From JBMYQA01 sp049600855 (GTDB lineage: Bacteria > Bacteroidota > Bacteroidia > Cytophagales > Flammeovirgaceae): a stretch of 24,926 bases of DNA. Each line of letters begins with the position of its first letter. Position 1 is the stretch's first letter. Shown here one piece after another: positions 1 to 7,840 of this stretch. Under the pieces are notes generated by a model. The model did no database searches. It had not been told where the DNA came from and saw nothing but the letters and a program-made list of their open reading frames with translations. The stretch covers positions 1-24,926 of the forward strand of contig JBMYQA010000063.1 of NCBI GenBank assembly GCA_049600855.1, in the 5' to 3' direction. The position numbers and the translations under genes were made by a program.

Positions 1-30
1 TCTCTTATACTTTATTCGCTCCCTTTTATC

Positions 31-38
31 TATTTTTG
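31..38 (+). promoter_or_regulatory. Possible Bacteroidota -7 promoter box
   Basis: TATTTTTG fits the Bacteroidota -7 consensus TAnnTTTG and lies 28 bases before the first ATG. No TTG is seen at the expected -33 spacing, so this is a weak call. Confidence 0.25.
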
Positions 39-66
39 ACCCATTCTAATTTCGAAACAAACAACA

Positions 67-801
67 ATGAAAAACCTCCTTTCACAATTAGGAATTCAAG
101 CCTCAGAAGGTCGCCATATTTTTGAATATGAATCTATTCAACTCGATTGGTGGGAGGAATCACATCCTGTCAATTATGAGATTGAGCTCATTTTTGGAGA
201 AGATGCCAATATTTTTCTGTTCTACTTTGTGCCAGATACCGAAGGCATTGTAGAACGTAGTTTAATATTGGTTGCGGAAACTGCGGTTCAATCAGAAGAA
301 TTAATACATGGATTACTTGCTGAAGAGGTTAAAAATGCTGTTTTTCCTAACCTACAAGCAGCACTAGATGCAGAACAAGGTGGGGTAATTATTCAATCAT
401 TAGCTGTGATTGAACAAATAGTGATGCATTTCATCAATCAATTGACCAATACCACATACATTGCCCAATCTGAGCTTGCCGATGCGGATACTGAACCAGG
501 AGAAGCCACTGATTCCTACACTGATTATGAGGCAGGAGCGATTTTATCTCATTTTTTAGCCATGTATTTTATGAATAATCAAGAAGTGACAGCAGATATT
601 ATTCTTGGTTATTTAGATTTTGCGCTAGAAATGGAAGGTCCTGGTTATATAGCGGCCATTCAACAAGATGCGCACTTGCTTCAAACAGATTCAGCTCATC
701 CACTGCAACCATACTTGTTCCAAGAGCATGAACCGTTGACAGCAGACCTCCTACAAGTTTTTCTCACAACCATTACTCAATTTCAAGTACAGGATTCATA
801 A
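67..801 (+). CDS. Unrecognised acidic cytoplasmic protein (244 aa)
   Basis: I do not recognise this family. The product is 244 residues, strongly acidic, with no signal peptide and no membrane segment, so it is probably soluble and cytoplasmic. Residues 1-90 look like a mixed alpha/beta domain containing the aromatic and acidic stretch LDWWEESHPVNYEIEL. A Thr/Glu/Asp-rich linker lies near residues 150-172 and a mostly helical C-terminal part follows. The ATG start is the first in the frame and no Shine-Dalgarno precedes it, as is usual in Bacteroidota. A lipoprotein gene follows closely on the same strand, so the two may be co-transcribed. The frame is long and uninterrupted; the function is unknown. 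Confidence 0.75.
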   Translation: MKNLLSQLGIQASEGRHIFEYESIQLDWWEESHPVNYEIELIFGEDANIFLFYFVPDTEGIVERSLILVAETAVQSEELIHGLLAEEVKNAVFPNLQAALDAEQGGVIIQSLAVIEQIVMHFINQLTNTTYIAQSELADADTEPGEATDSYTDYEAGAILSHFLAMYFMNNQEVTADIILGYLDFALEMEGPGYIAAIQQDAHLLQTDSAHPLQPYLFQEHEPLTADLLQVFLTTITQFQVQDS

Positions 802-871
802 ATATTCTTAAAGCTGTGCTTAAAGTAGTTTGTCTAGGTATCTTCGCAACTCAACCAGTTTCCTGTTACTC

Positions 872-1405
872 ATGCGCACTTTCCAATTCCTCCTTTTGAT
901 TTTTATCGTTTTTATGCAAGCATGCTCAAATAAGGAATTGAGACAAATTGAGCTAAAAGCTGAGCTTACGGGTTATTTTGTCGTTGATCCTCAACCTGAT
1001 AGTGCGGTAGCTGCCCAAGATACTGCAATCTTACTCACAAATACCTACCAGAATAAGCTAGATTTATCAGGCGTATCCAATGGTGAAATTGATCAAATCA
1101 GCCCAAATCTCGCGTTAGTTGGATTAAATAAACCTGCTGATTCCACTTTCTCCTTTTTTGAAAACCTCACGCTTTCATTAGAAAATGGAACGGATTCAAT
1201 TGCTATTGCTGAGATTGGTGAATTTACGACCCTAAGCAGTGATGTGGTGAGTTTACGTTTGCTGAATGGCAATGTAAAGCCAATTTTAGAAGCAAATGAG
1301 GCTTTTTGGCTAGAAATGAACTATACCATCAACCCCGCTGATACTTTTCCAGAGGGTATTGATATGGATGTGTTTATTGAATGGTTAGTAGCAGGAGAAC
1401 TGTAA
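872..1405 (+). CDS. Small predicted lipoprotein
   Basis: From the ATG at 872 the product is 177 residues. It opens with a short basic N-terminus (MRTFQF), a hydrophobic core (LLLIFIVF) and a lipobox-like FMQAC whose Cys18 would be lipidated, followed by SNKE. It is therefore probably an outer-membrane or periplasmic lipoprotein. The frame is also open upstream to a TTG at 830, but that start would put 14 extra polar residues before the signal peptide, so 872 is preferred. The mature part is rich in beta-forming residues and acidic, with no recognised domain. It follows the unknown gene at 67-801 by 70 bases. Confidence 0.7.
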   Translation: MRTFQFLLLIFIVFMQACSNKELRQIELKAELTGYFVVDPQPDSAVAAQDTAILLTNTYQNKLDLSGVSNGEIDQISPNLALVGLNKPADSTFSFFENLTLSLENGTDSIAIAEIGEFTTLSSDVVSLRLLNGNVKPILEANEAFWLEMNYTINPADTFPEGIDMDVFIEWLVAGEL

Positions 1406-1825
1406 GGTTTATTAGCAAAATATATAGAACTTTTATTTTCATTCCCTGTTATAATAAAGTGGATTCTAAATATCCTTTTCAAGTACCTGTTTAAATGAGA
1501 ATTTTATTCACCATCGTGTACTTTTAAATCCAACTTTTTACCAAGTTAGGCGTATATAAAGTTTACATTGTTAATGAAAAATTCATATTTTAGCAACATT
1601 AAAGGTTTTCACGACAACATGAGCTTTTTCTGACAAAAGCTTGCCCGCCCTGTTACACGTTGGTAGGTAAGGCAACTAGTTTAACCTACACTCATTAGGT
1701 GATGTGTAAGAGTTTTTATACTTCTTGTTTCTTATTTGTAAAATGTCAATAAAAAGTGACTACTATTTTTCTTTAGAAAACCTCGATGAATCAAAATAGT
1801 TAAAACCCTAATCCAACAACGAATT
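1406..1825. other. 420-base non-coding gap
   Basis: AT-rich interval between the lipoprotein gene and the beta-glucosidase. Only very short frames are seen. It holds a perfect 7-base inverted repeat (AGCTTTT at 1622-1628 with AAAAGCT at 1635-1641, loop of six) without a T-tract after it, and a weaker hairpin around ACCTA/TAGGT near 1684-1700. No convincing TAnnTTTG promoter was found for the downstream gene. Confidence 0.5.
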
Positions 1826-3199
1826 ATGCACATTTCTAACTTCGATAGCGAATTCAAATGGGGAGTATCGACAGCGGCTTATCAAATTGAGGGGGCGCAC
1901 CAAGCCGATGGTAAAGGCCCATCAATTTGGGATGAATTTACCCAGAAAAAGGGGAAGATATACCAAGGCCAAAACGCGAATATCGCTTGTGACTTTTATC
2001 ATCGGTATGAAGAAGATATTGAACTGATGAAGTCCATGAATATTCCCAATTATCGTTTTTCTATCGCTTGGTCACGAATCTTGCCTGATGGCACTGGAAA
2101 AATAAACCCTGCAGGTGTCGATTTTTATCATCGTGTTATTGATAAATGTTTAGACTTAGGCATTGAACCTTGGATTACCCTTTATCATTGGGATTTACCA
2201 GCTGCTTTACATGAAAAAGGAGGCTGGACAAATCGCGATGTGGTCGGTTGGTTTACTGATTATGTAGAGTTGTGTATAAAATTGTATGCCGATCGGGTAA
2301 AAAATTGGATTGTTGTTAATGAACCTATGGTGATGACGGGTGCAGGCTACTTCTTTGGTTGGCATGCGCCTGGAAAAAAAGGGTTAAAGAACTTCCTTCC
2401 CGCAGCTCACCACATTACACTATGTCAAGCAGAAGGCGCAAGAGTCATCAAGGCTATAGACGCTCAATTAAATGTTGGAACTACTTTCTCTTGCTCTTAC
2501 ATAGAACCTTTTCGAAATAAAAAACGAGATCAAAAAGCTGCTTTTAGAGCTGACGCGCTAATTAATCGTATGTTCTTTGAGCCATTACTCGGCATGGGTT
2601 ATCCACTCGAAGATTTAAAGTTCATGCAACGCATTGAGAAATATATGCAGCCCAATGATGAACAATTAATGGCTTTTGATTTTGATTTTATCGGTATTCA
2701 AAACTATACCCGCGAACTCGTAAAACATTCATTCTTTACGCCATATATTTATGCGAATTTGGCTTGGGCCAATACACGTAATGTCCCACACACCGAAATG
2801 AATTGGGAAGTGTATCCTGAAGCGATGTATGAAATGCTTAAAAAGTATGGAAGCTACCCCAACTGCCCTCCTTTAATTGTCACTGAAAATGGTGCAGCTT
2901 TTACTGATCGGGTAGATAATGGTCAGGTACATGACCCTAAACGTACTTCTTACATTCAAGAGAATATTGCTCAAGTATTGCGCGCCCAAAAAGAAGGGAT
3001 TGATGTTCGTGGTTACTTTATTTGGACATTCACAGATAATTTTGAATGGGCAGAAGGTTTTCGTCCACGTTTTGGTTTAGTACATGTTGATTTTGAAACC
3101 CAACAACGTACCATAAAAGACTCAGGAAAATGGTATTCTCAATTTCTGACAGGAGAAAGTCTTGAACACGCACACTTACAAGTCCTTGAAGAAAACTAA
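1826..3199 (+). CDS. Beta-glucosidase, glycoside hydrolase family 1
   Basis: A 457-residue GH1 TIM-barrel enzyme, the normal family length, expected to hydrolyse beta-1,4-glucosides such as cellobiose by the retaining mechanism. The N-terminal signature FKWGVSTAAYQIEG covers residues 10-23. TLYHWDLP (118-125) carries substrate-binding residues. The acid/base Glu is E166 in VVNEP and the nucleophile is E354 in VTENG. The C-terminal WTFTDNFEWAEGF (400-412) is the usual aglycone and glucose-binding end. No signal peptide is present, so the enzyme is cytoplasmic and would act on imported oligosaccharides. It stands alone, without adjacent transporter or SusCD genes. The substrate range cannot be read from the sequence; galactosidase or fucosidase side activity is common in this family. 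Confidence 0.95.
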   Translation: MHISNFDSEFKWGVSTAAYQIEGAHQADGKGPSIWDEFTQKKGKIYQGQNANIACDFYHRYEEDIELMKSMNIPNYRFSIAWSRILPDGTGKINPAGVDFYHRVIDKCLDLGIEPWITLYHWDLPAALHEKGGWTNRDVVGWFTDYVELCIKLYADRVKNWIVVNEPMVMTGAGYFFGWHAPGKKGLKNFLPAAHHITLCQAEGARVIKAIDAQLNVGTTFSCSYIEPFRNKKRDQKAAFRADALINRMFFEPLLGMGYPLEDLKFMQRIEKYMQPNDEQLMAFDFDFIGIQNYTRELVKHSFFTPYIYANLAWANTRNVPHTEMNWEVYPEAMYEMLKKYGSYPNCPPLIVTENGAAFTDRVDNGQVHDPKRTSYIQENIAQVLRAQKEGIDVRGYFIWTFTDNFEWAEGFRPRFGLVHVDFETQQRTIKDSGKWYSQFLTGESLEHAHLQVLEEN

Positions 3200-3212
3200 G
3201 GAGCGCAGTGAA

Positions 3213-3268
3213 TGAAAACCAATGCAATTGACTAAAGCTAAATAACTCAGCAGTTGCATCGGTTTTCA
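3213..3268. terminator. Bidirectional terminator between converging genes
   Basis: Inverted repeat with arms 3213-3227 (TGAAAACCAATGCAA) and 3254-3268 (TTGCATCGGTTTTCA). Fourteen of 15 positions pair, and the odd one becomes a G-U wobble in the minus-strand transcript. It lies between two converging genes, 13 bases after one stop codon and 4 bases from the other. No long T-tract follows the stem on either strand. Confidence 0.65.
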
Positions 3269-3272
3269 GCTT

Positions 3273-3584
3273 TCACGAATAGTGTTGACTGTCAAAAAAA
3301 GTCATGCCTAATTCACGCAAATACTCTTCCTCGGCTTTTAATACTTCTTGAATTTGATTTGCTGAAAACTCTTTTCCATCTATTCCCGCATTTAGACGCA
3401 CAAATTGAATAATTTTTGAGCTATCTTCAGGAATTGCTGAAAAACTTAACTGTTCGTAATAATCGCGTTCGTAAGATAAAATGCTATACACATCATTAAA
3501 TGGTAAATCTAATGCTTCACCATTTTGCAACAACTCATAAATACAATGTGCTGCTTGATTTAAGTGAGAATAATGTACACCCAT
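3273..3584 (-). CDS. Small protein of unknown function (103 aa)
   Basis: Not recognised. The start is taken at the ATG at 3584; the frame can be extended three codons to a TTG at 3593, which is less likely. The product is 103 residues, soluble and acidic. Helical segments are likely near residues 5-20 (SHLNQAAHCIYELLQNG) and 75-95 (ANQIQEVLKAEEEYLREL). No membrane segment or signal peptide is seen. It ends close to a hairpin terminator shared with the converging beta-glucosidase gene. It could be a small regulatory or accessory protein, but nothing in the sequence says which. Confidence 0.55.
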   Translation of the reverse strand: MGVHYSHLNQAAHCIYELLQNGEALDLPFNDVYSILSYERDYYEQLSFSAIPEDSSKIIQFVRLNAGIDGKEFSANQIQEVLKAEEEYLRELGMTFFDSQHYS

Positions 3585-3736
3585 AATGTTCAAGTATTAA
3601 TTAAATTTGTCTTTATTATACCCGAAATTACAAGTGTACTCCTTACTCTATTTATGGATTAAACACTAAAATGTTAATATTTTAAACATTTACCATTTTA
3701 AAAAACATTTCTTTCACTTAAAATGTCTAAACCATT

Positions 3737-4312
3737 ATGATGAAAAAAATCACCTTTGCACTAGTCTTACTTTCGCTTAGTTTTCTATTTTCATGTGATG
3801 ACGACAACGAGCGAGATCCTTTAGTATTGAGTATTGATGGAGATAACCTCTCTGCCCCTTTCTTTGATGCTAATGTTACACAAGAAGCTGCTGTAAACTT
3901 CTCATCAAGCTTAACAGCCAGCCATACTGACAAAAGTATCATTAATATTCAATGCTATTTAGGCACCGTTCCGAATAGCTTGGTTATTAATATTTATGGG
4001 GCGGGAACTTCATCCACTCCGGGGAGTTTACTACATACACAAACCGTGAATACCAGCAACTTACGTAGTAATAACGCTTGGTACACCTTCACCTTAGACG
4101 ACAAAATTAGTATCACAGGGGACGATTTGTGGGTAGGTATTGCTGTACAACACAATACTCGTGCGGGAATTATTGGTTGTGACCCTGGCCCTGCAGTAAG
4201 TGGAGGAGATTGGTATAAACGCTCTGCGAGCAATTTTCAAACATTCCGCAATTTTACGGGAAATAGTGTAGACATTAACTGGAATATTCGCGCAGGAATG
4301 GAGTTAGACTAA
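3737..4312 (+). CDS. Lipoprotein with a beta-sandwich-type domain
   Basis: A 191-residue lipoprotein. Its signal peptide, MMKKITFALVLLSLSF, is followed by lipobox LFSC with Cys20, then DDDNERD; acidic residues after the Cys resemble surface-export signals in some Bacteroidota. The mature part has the pattern of a secreted jelly-roll-like domain common in Bacteroidota exported proteins: an IYGAGTSSTPGSLLHTQ stretch (about 88-104), then a WYTFTLDD strand, then the hallmark DDLWVGIAVQ (about 129-138). The role could be cell-surface binding; no catalytic residues are apparent. It is a stand-alone gene ending at a terminator hairpin. The family assignment rests on pattern memory and is moderate. 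Confidence 0.75.
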   Translation: MMKKITFALVLLSLSFLFSCDDDNERDPLVLSIDGDNLSAPFFDANVTQEAAVNFSSSLTASHTDKSIINIQCYLGTVPNSLVINIYGAGTSSTPGSLLHTQTVNTSNLRSNNAWYTFTLDDKISITGDDLWVGIAVQHNTRAGIIGCDPGPAVSGGDWYKRSASNFQTFRNFTGNSVDINWNIRAGMELD

Positions 4313-4327
4313 AAGAAGCCCTTTAAA

Positions 4328-4366
4328 CTGGCTCGCACTCCTTCAACTTGAATGGGCGCGAGCTAG
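4328..4366. terminator. Bidirectional terminator
   Basis: Arms CTGGCTCGC (4328-4336) and GCGAGCTAG (4358-4366) pair over nine bases with one G-U wobble. The hairpin sits between the stop codon of the plus-strand lipoprotein gene and that of the minus-strand phosphatase gene, so it probably serves both. Confidence 0.6.
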
Positions 4367-4372
4367 TATCAA

Positions 4373-5248
4373 TCAAATATTATTTTTTTGCATTAAGAGC
4401 TCAATAATGCCATCTTTTAATCCTACATCTGGCACAAACATGCTTTGAGCTCCTGCCATTTCCATCACTTTGAGGTATATTTCAGCTGCAGGCCCAATAA
4501 CATCTGCACGATCTGGATTTAAACTTAACTCAGAAATTCGCTCTGCGTAGGAGTAACCTTGTACCCAATCGTGTACCCGTTTCAACTCTTCATAGTCGAT
4601 GATTTTCCGCTTATTGGAACTTTCTGAAAGCTCATATAATTTACGAATATTCCCTCCTGTACCAATACTTCCCTCTATAATCTCTTGAGTGGCTAAGTGA
4701 TCTTCTAGCCAATGTTTGATTTTTCGAAAAGTACGGACTTTATCTTCTTCATCTAATTTACGTACAGAACCCATTCGGAAAGACTGTACGGCCACTCGCT
4801 TTTTATTGCGGATTAAGCTTAGTTCCGTACTTCCCCCTCCAACATCTACGTGGATATACAATCCATCATTAAGGAAAGGTACTATGGATGAACTAATGAT
4901 TTCCCCCTCTTTATATCCGTCTAAAATTTGGATACGAACACCTTCAGAATAGTATACCCGATTTGCAATAAGCTCTCCATTATGTGCTTCACGCATGGCG
5001 GAAGTAGCACAAACCATGTAATCATCGACTTCATAAAGTTCTAAAAACTGCTTGAAGGCAATCATTAAACGAATAAACTTTTCTTCGGTTTTTCTGCTGA
5101 TTTCTCCTGTAGCAAATACATCTTTCCCGAGCCGAAGTGGAAAACGAATGTATTCTACTTTCTTAAGCTTCCGTTTTTCCTTATTTATCAATTTCGATAC
5201 CTGAAACCGAATCGCATTGGATCCTATATCAATAGCTGCGAACTTCAA
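4373..5248 (-). CDS. Ppx/GppA-family phosphatase (short form)
   Basis: A 291-residue member of the exopolyphosphatase / guanosine pentaphosphate phosphohydrolase family, of the actin-like ASKHA fold. Seen: the N-terminal phosphate-loop motif AAIDIGSNAIR (4-14), ATSAMREAHN (81-90), the region around E114 in DGYKEGE where the family has its catalytic Glu, and the second nucleotide loop HVDVGGGSTEL (133-143). It has only the catalytic domain pair and lacks the C-terminal HD-like domain of the roughly 500-residue E. coli enzymes, which is the usual Bacteroidota form. The substrate, polyphosphate or pppGpp, cannot be told apart here. Translation appears to start at TTG (5248), since no ATG precedes the conserved N-terminus. 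It lies 84 bases downstream of the RluA-like gene and may share its transcript. Confidence 0.88.
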   Translation of the reverse strand: MKFAAIDIGSNAIRFQVSKLINKEKRKLKKVEYIRFPLRLGKDVFATGEISRKTEEKFIRLMIAFKQFLELYEVDDYMVCATSAMREAHNGELIANRVYYSEGVRIQILDGYKEGEIISSSIVPFLNDGLYIHVDVGGGSTELSLIRNKKRVAVQSFRMGSVRKLDEEDKVRTFRKIKHWLEDHLATQEIIEGSIGTGGNIRKLYELSESSNKRKIIDYEELKRVHDWVQGYSYAERISELSLNPDRADVIGPAAEIYLKVMEMAGAQSMFVPDVGLKDGIIELLMQKNNI

Positions 5249-5332
5249 TGTTGTGTTGTTTAGTCTTCGAATGATGTTTGATGTTGATTAACTAGGGCAC
5301 AATAATCGTGCTGTTGCAAGCAGTTATCCTGA

Positions 5333-6052
5333 TTAAGCATTCTTCTCCAATTGATTCACTAAAGCCTTCATATCCTTCGGATAAGGCGCAGTGGCTTCTA
5401 TTACCTTCCCATCTAAACTGCTAAACTTTAGTGTATAAGCGTGCAAAGCAACCCGCTTCATTAAGGGTTCTTCTTGTGTATTTCGCTTCAAATTCATTTT
5501 CCGCTTAATTTCAGATAAATAGATGGGTGCTCCACCATAGGCATTATCCATTACAATTGGTGCTTTTATACATGCCAAATGCAAACGAATTTGATGCATA
5601 CGCCCTGTAATAGGTCTACACGCCACTAATGCGTGTCGCTTATATACCTGAAGCGTATCAAAGTGAGTCTCTGCAAACTTTCCTAGTTGCATATCTACCC
5701 GTACCTTCCCCCGTGCTCCTTGGGAAATCGGCAAATCAACTAATTTATCTATAAAACGTTCTGTACTGTGTACTACGGCATGATAAGTTTTCTCCACCTC
5801 ACGGTCCTCAAACTGAATGGCAATATTTCGATAAGCATCCGGGTGTTTAGCAATGGCTAATACCCCAGAAGTTTCTTTGTCTAGTCGATGACAAAGTTGA
5901 TAATCTAAATCCTCTTGTTTGGCTAAGGCAATAATGCTGTTGCGTGTTAAATCGCGCTCATCTAAGGAAGAGATAAATGGAGGCTTATTGATGAGCACAT
6001 AATGCTCATCTTCGAAAATAATGAGGTCTTTAAAAGTAATCCGTTTTGCCAT
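5333..6052 (-). CDS. RluA-family RNA pseudouridine synthase
   Basis: Converts specific uridines in rRNA or tRNA to pseudouridine. From the ATG at 6052 the product is 239 residues. The catalytic motif CHRLDKETSGVL (about 54-65) contains the essential Asp58, and GRMHQIRLHLA near the middle is the second conserved family motif. No N-terminal S4 domain is present, as in the short RluA/RluC-like and TruC-like forms. The frame stays open for 26 more codons to 6130, but that stretch runs through the hairpin terminator of the upstream ompA-family gene and encodes an implausible Cys/Phe/Pro-rich segment, so 6052 is chosen. Its exact target nucleotide is not evident. Confidence 0.9.
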   Translation of the reverse strand: MAKRITFKDLIIFEDEHYVLINKPPFISSLDERDLTRNSIIALAKQEDLDYQLCHRLDKETSGVLAIAKHPDAYRNIAIQFEDREVEKTYHAVVHSTERFIDKLVDLPISQGARGKVRVDMQLGKFAETHFDTLQVYKRHALVACRPITGRMHQIRLHLACIKAPIVMDNAYGGAPIYLSEIKRKMNLKRNTQEEPLMKRVALHAYTLKFSSLDGKVIEATAPYPKDMKALVNQLEKNA

Positions 6053-6094
6053 TCGGCAAAAGTAAAAAAAAGCAGGAGGATTACACGGGCAAGC

Positions 6095-6125
6095 ATAAAA
6101 AAAGGCTCGCTGATTAGCGAGCCTT
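6095..6125 (-). terminator. Rho-independent terminator of the OmpA-family gene
   Basis: On the minus strand a perfect 10-base stem (arms 6116-6125 and 6102-6111: AAGGCTCGCT with AGCGAGCCTT, loop of four) is followed by a run of seven Ts. It lies 21 bases beyond the stop codon of the OmpA-family gene and separates it from the downstream RluA-like gene. Confidence 0.92.
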
Positions 6126-6146
6126 GCCATATAAAATTATTAGTTC

Positions 6147-7586
6147 TTAGTTAGAACCCTCAATGTCAACTCTTCTGTTGATGCTGTATAAAGTGCTAGA
6201 CTTAGGCTCAGACTCACCTTTAGCGTTTACTGTGATACGAGAAGCATCTACACCAAGGTTACGTACTAAGTAAGTTTTTACTGCCTCAGCTCTGCGAGTA
6301 GCTAACTTGTTATTGTAAGCTTCAGAACCACGCTTGTCAGCATGACCAGTTAAAGCAATCTTTAAACTAGAGTTCTTTTGCATTGCAGTAGCAACTGCTA
6401 CCAAGTTACTCATTGCAGCAGAACGAACAGAAGCACTGTTGCTTGCAAAGAATACTGAAGGGAAGTACGCTTGATTGTAGCGCTCAACAATTTCTTTTAC
6501 TTTTTGCTCTGTCATTTCAGGATCAGTACCTTTAAGTTGACTGCCAATAGCAATACCTTGGTAGTTTACTAATTCACCTTTAGGCGTATCAGGCTCTTTG
6601 TCAAGACCATCAGGAACACCATCACCATCAGTGTCTTTAGCAACACCATTAGCATCTACTTCAGAACCAAATAAAGAATAAGGCTCTTTGTCATTCGCGT
6701 CAGGAACACCGTCACCATCAGTATCTTGGTTGTTGATGTGCTCAGTAACTACACCACCTAAGCTATCAAGATCAGCTTCTAAATCGTCTACTTTCTGGAT
6801 TAAGTCAGAACCAGGAGAAGCCCAATCTAAGTGCTCAGTAGCACCATTAGATTTTGAAGGAAGCTTGTAGTTCAAGGTCAACATAGAAGTTGTGAATCTA
6901 TCAACACTAGTTCCAGGAACAGCGATTGCATCAATAAAATCAGTAGTAGTTACATTATAGTTGATTTCTAATCCAATATCAAACTTGTCGTTTAAGCGAT
7001 ATTTGATACCTAAACCACCATTGATTACAGCCTCAATATCTTCATTATCTTGGCTAACGTTAGGATTAGTTGCAGGATCTACTAAAACGTCATCGTAGTT
7101 ACGCAATTCAGCATCGTAACCTAATACACCATAACCCGCTAAACCATAAAATAAGAATTTTCTAGGCTTAGTAACGTTTCTGGTGAAGAAACCGATATTG
7201 CTAAAATTCACTACTAAGTTCAATGAACCAGAGTAAATGTTAGTGTCGTGATAGTGAGATCCATTTAAACCATATGATGTTAAACGATTTAAGTTTTCGT
7301 TCATATCATTTGTTAAATGACCTTTAATTTGGCCTACATTAAATTTAGCTTGAATGCCAAATACAGGCGTTAACGATTTTTTCAAGCCTAGACCAAATAC
7401 ATAGCTTAGGTCAGAACGATCTCCGAATGAAGGGTTAAAATTGTACTGTCTTATGTCGGTGTATGCTTTAGTAAGCCCCCCCTCAATATTCAAGTTCCAA
7501 GTTTTGAATTCCTTGGGGTCTTGTGCTTTCAGCATAACTGCCGATAAGACGAACACAAAAAGTAAAGTAAACTTCTTGAATTTCAT
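6147..7586 (-). CDS. OmpA-family outer-membrane protein with TSP3 repeats
   Basis: A 479-residue outer-membrane protein that anchors the envelope to peptidoglycan. A signal peptide covers about 1-21 (MKFKKFTLLFVFVLSAVMLK, then AQ). Residues about 25-245 form a beta-barrel-like domain with alternating strands. Two calcium-binding thrombospondin type-3 repeats follow, DTDGDGVPDANDKEP (288-302) and DTDGDGVPDGLDKEP (318-332). The OmpA C-terminal domain occupies about 374-478, with peptidoglycan-contact residues D417 in LTGHADKRG and R432 in the N-x2-L-x3-RA motif. A strong terminator follows the gene. This architecture is typical of abundant Bacteroidota OmpA proteins; no neighbour suggests a special role. 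Confidence 0.95.
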   Translation of the reverse strand: MKFKKFTLLFVFVLSAVMLKAQDPKEFKTWNLNIEGGLTKAYTDIRQYNFNPSFGDRSDLSYVFGLGLKKSLTPVFGIQAKFNVGQIKGHLTNDMNENLNRLTSYGLNGSHYHDTNIYSGSLNLVVNFSNIGFFTRNVTKPRKFLFYGLAGYGVLGYDAELRNYDDVLVDPATNPNVSQDNEDIEAVINGGLGIKYRLNDKFDIGLEINYNVTTTDFIDAIAVPGTSVDRFTTSMLTLNYKLPSKSNGATEHLDWASPGSDLIQKVDDLEADLDSLGGVVTEHINNQDTDGDGVPDANDKEPYSLFGSEVDANGVAKDTDGDGVPDGLDKEPDTPKGELVNYQGIAIGSQLKGTDPEMTEQKVKEIVERYNQAYFPSVFFASNSASVRSAAMSNLVAVATAMQKNSSLKIALTGHADKRGSEAYNNKLATRRAEAVKTYLVRNLGVDASRITVNAKGESEPKSSTLYSINRRVDIEGSN

Positions 7587-7757
7587 GCTCTTAAGATTTC
7601 TTTAGTGAAGGTAAAAATGATTCCAATTTATAGATTGATTCCAAAAATCAAGGTTTTGAAAAACAAAGCCCCAAAAATGCACATTAGGGTTTTAATTTAC
7701 AAGTTTATCGAGTCGATAGAACACTAAATTCTTAAAATCAAACACTAAATAATAGTT

Positions 7758-7778
7758 TATTTGGTTGAAAGCCAAATA
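7758..7778. repeat. Small inverted repeat
   Basis: TATTTGG (7758-7764) and CCAAATA (7772-7778) form a 7-base stem with a 7-base loop between sucC and the OmpA-family gene. Two direct copies of AACACTAAAT lie just to its left (about 7720-7750). It may be part of the control region of the OmpA-family gene. Confidence 0.3.
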
Positions 7779-7783
7779 TATAG

Positions 7784-7826
7784 GCTAAAATTAACACAAG
7801 CAATCAATTGATTGCATTGCGTTAAT
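7784..7826 (-). terminator. Probable terminator of sucC
   Basis: A near-perfect 37-base inverted repeat (7790-7826) centred on the 16-base palindrome GCAATCAATTGATTGC lies 15 bases past the sucC stop codon. Read on the minus strand it has one bulge and a G-U wobble and is followed by TTTTAG. Confidence 0.6.
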
Positions 7827-7840
7827 ATATAGTTTCTTTA

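Noticed and set aside
830..871. TTG start of the lipoprotein gene at 830
   Set aside because: It would bury the signal peptide behind 14 extra residues; the ATG at 872 gives a standard lipoprotein signal.
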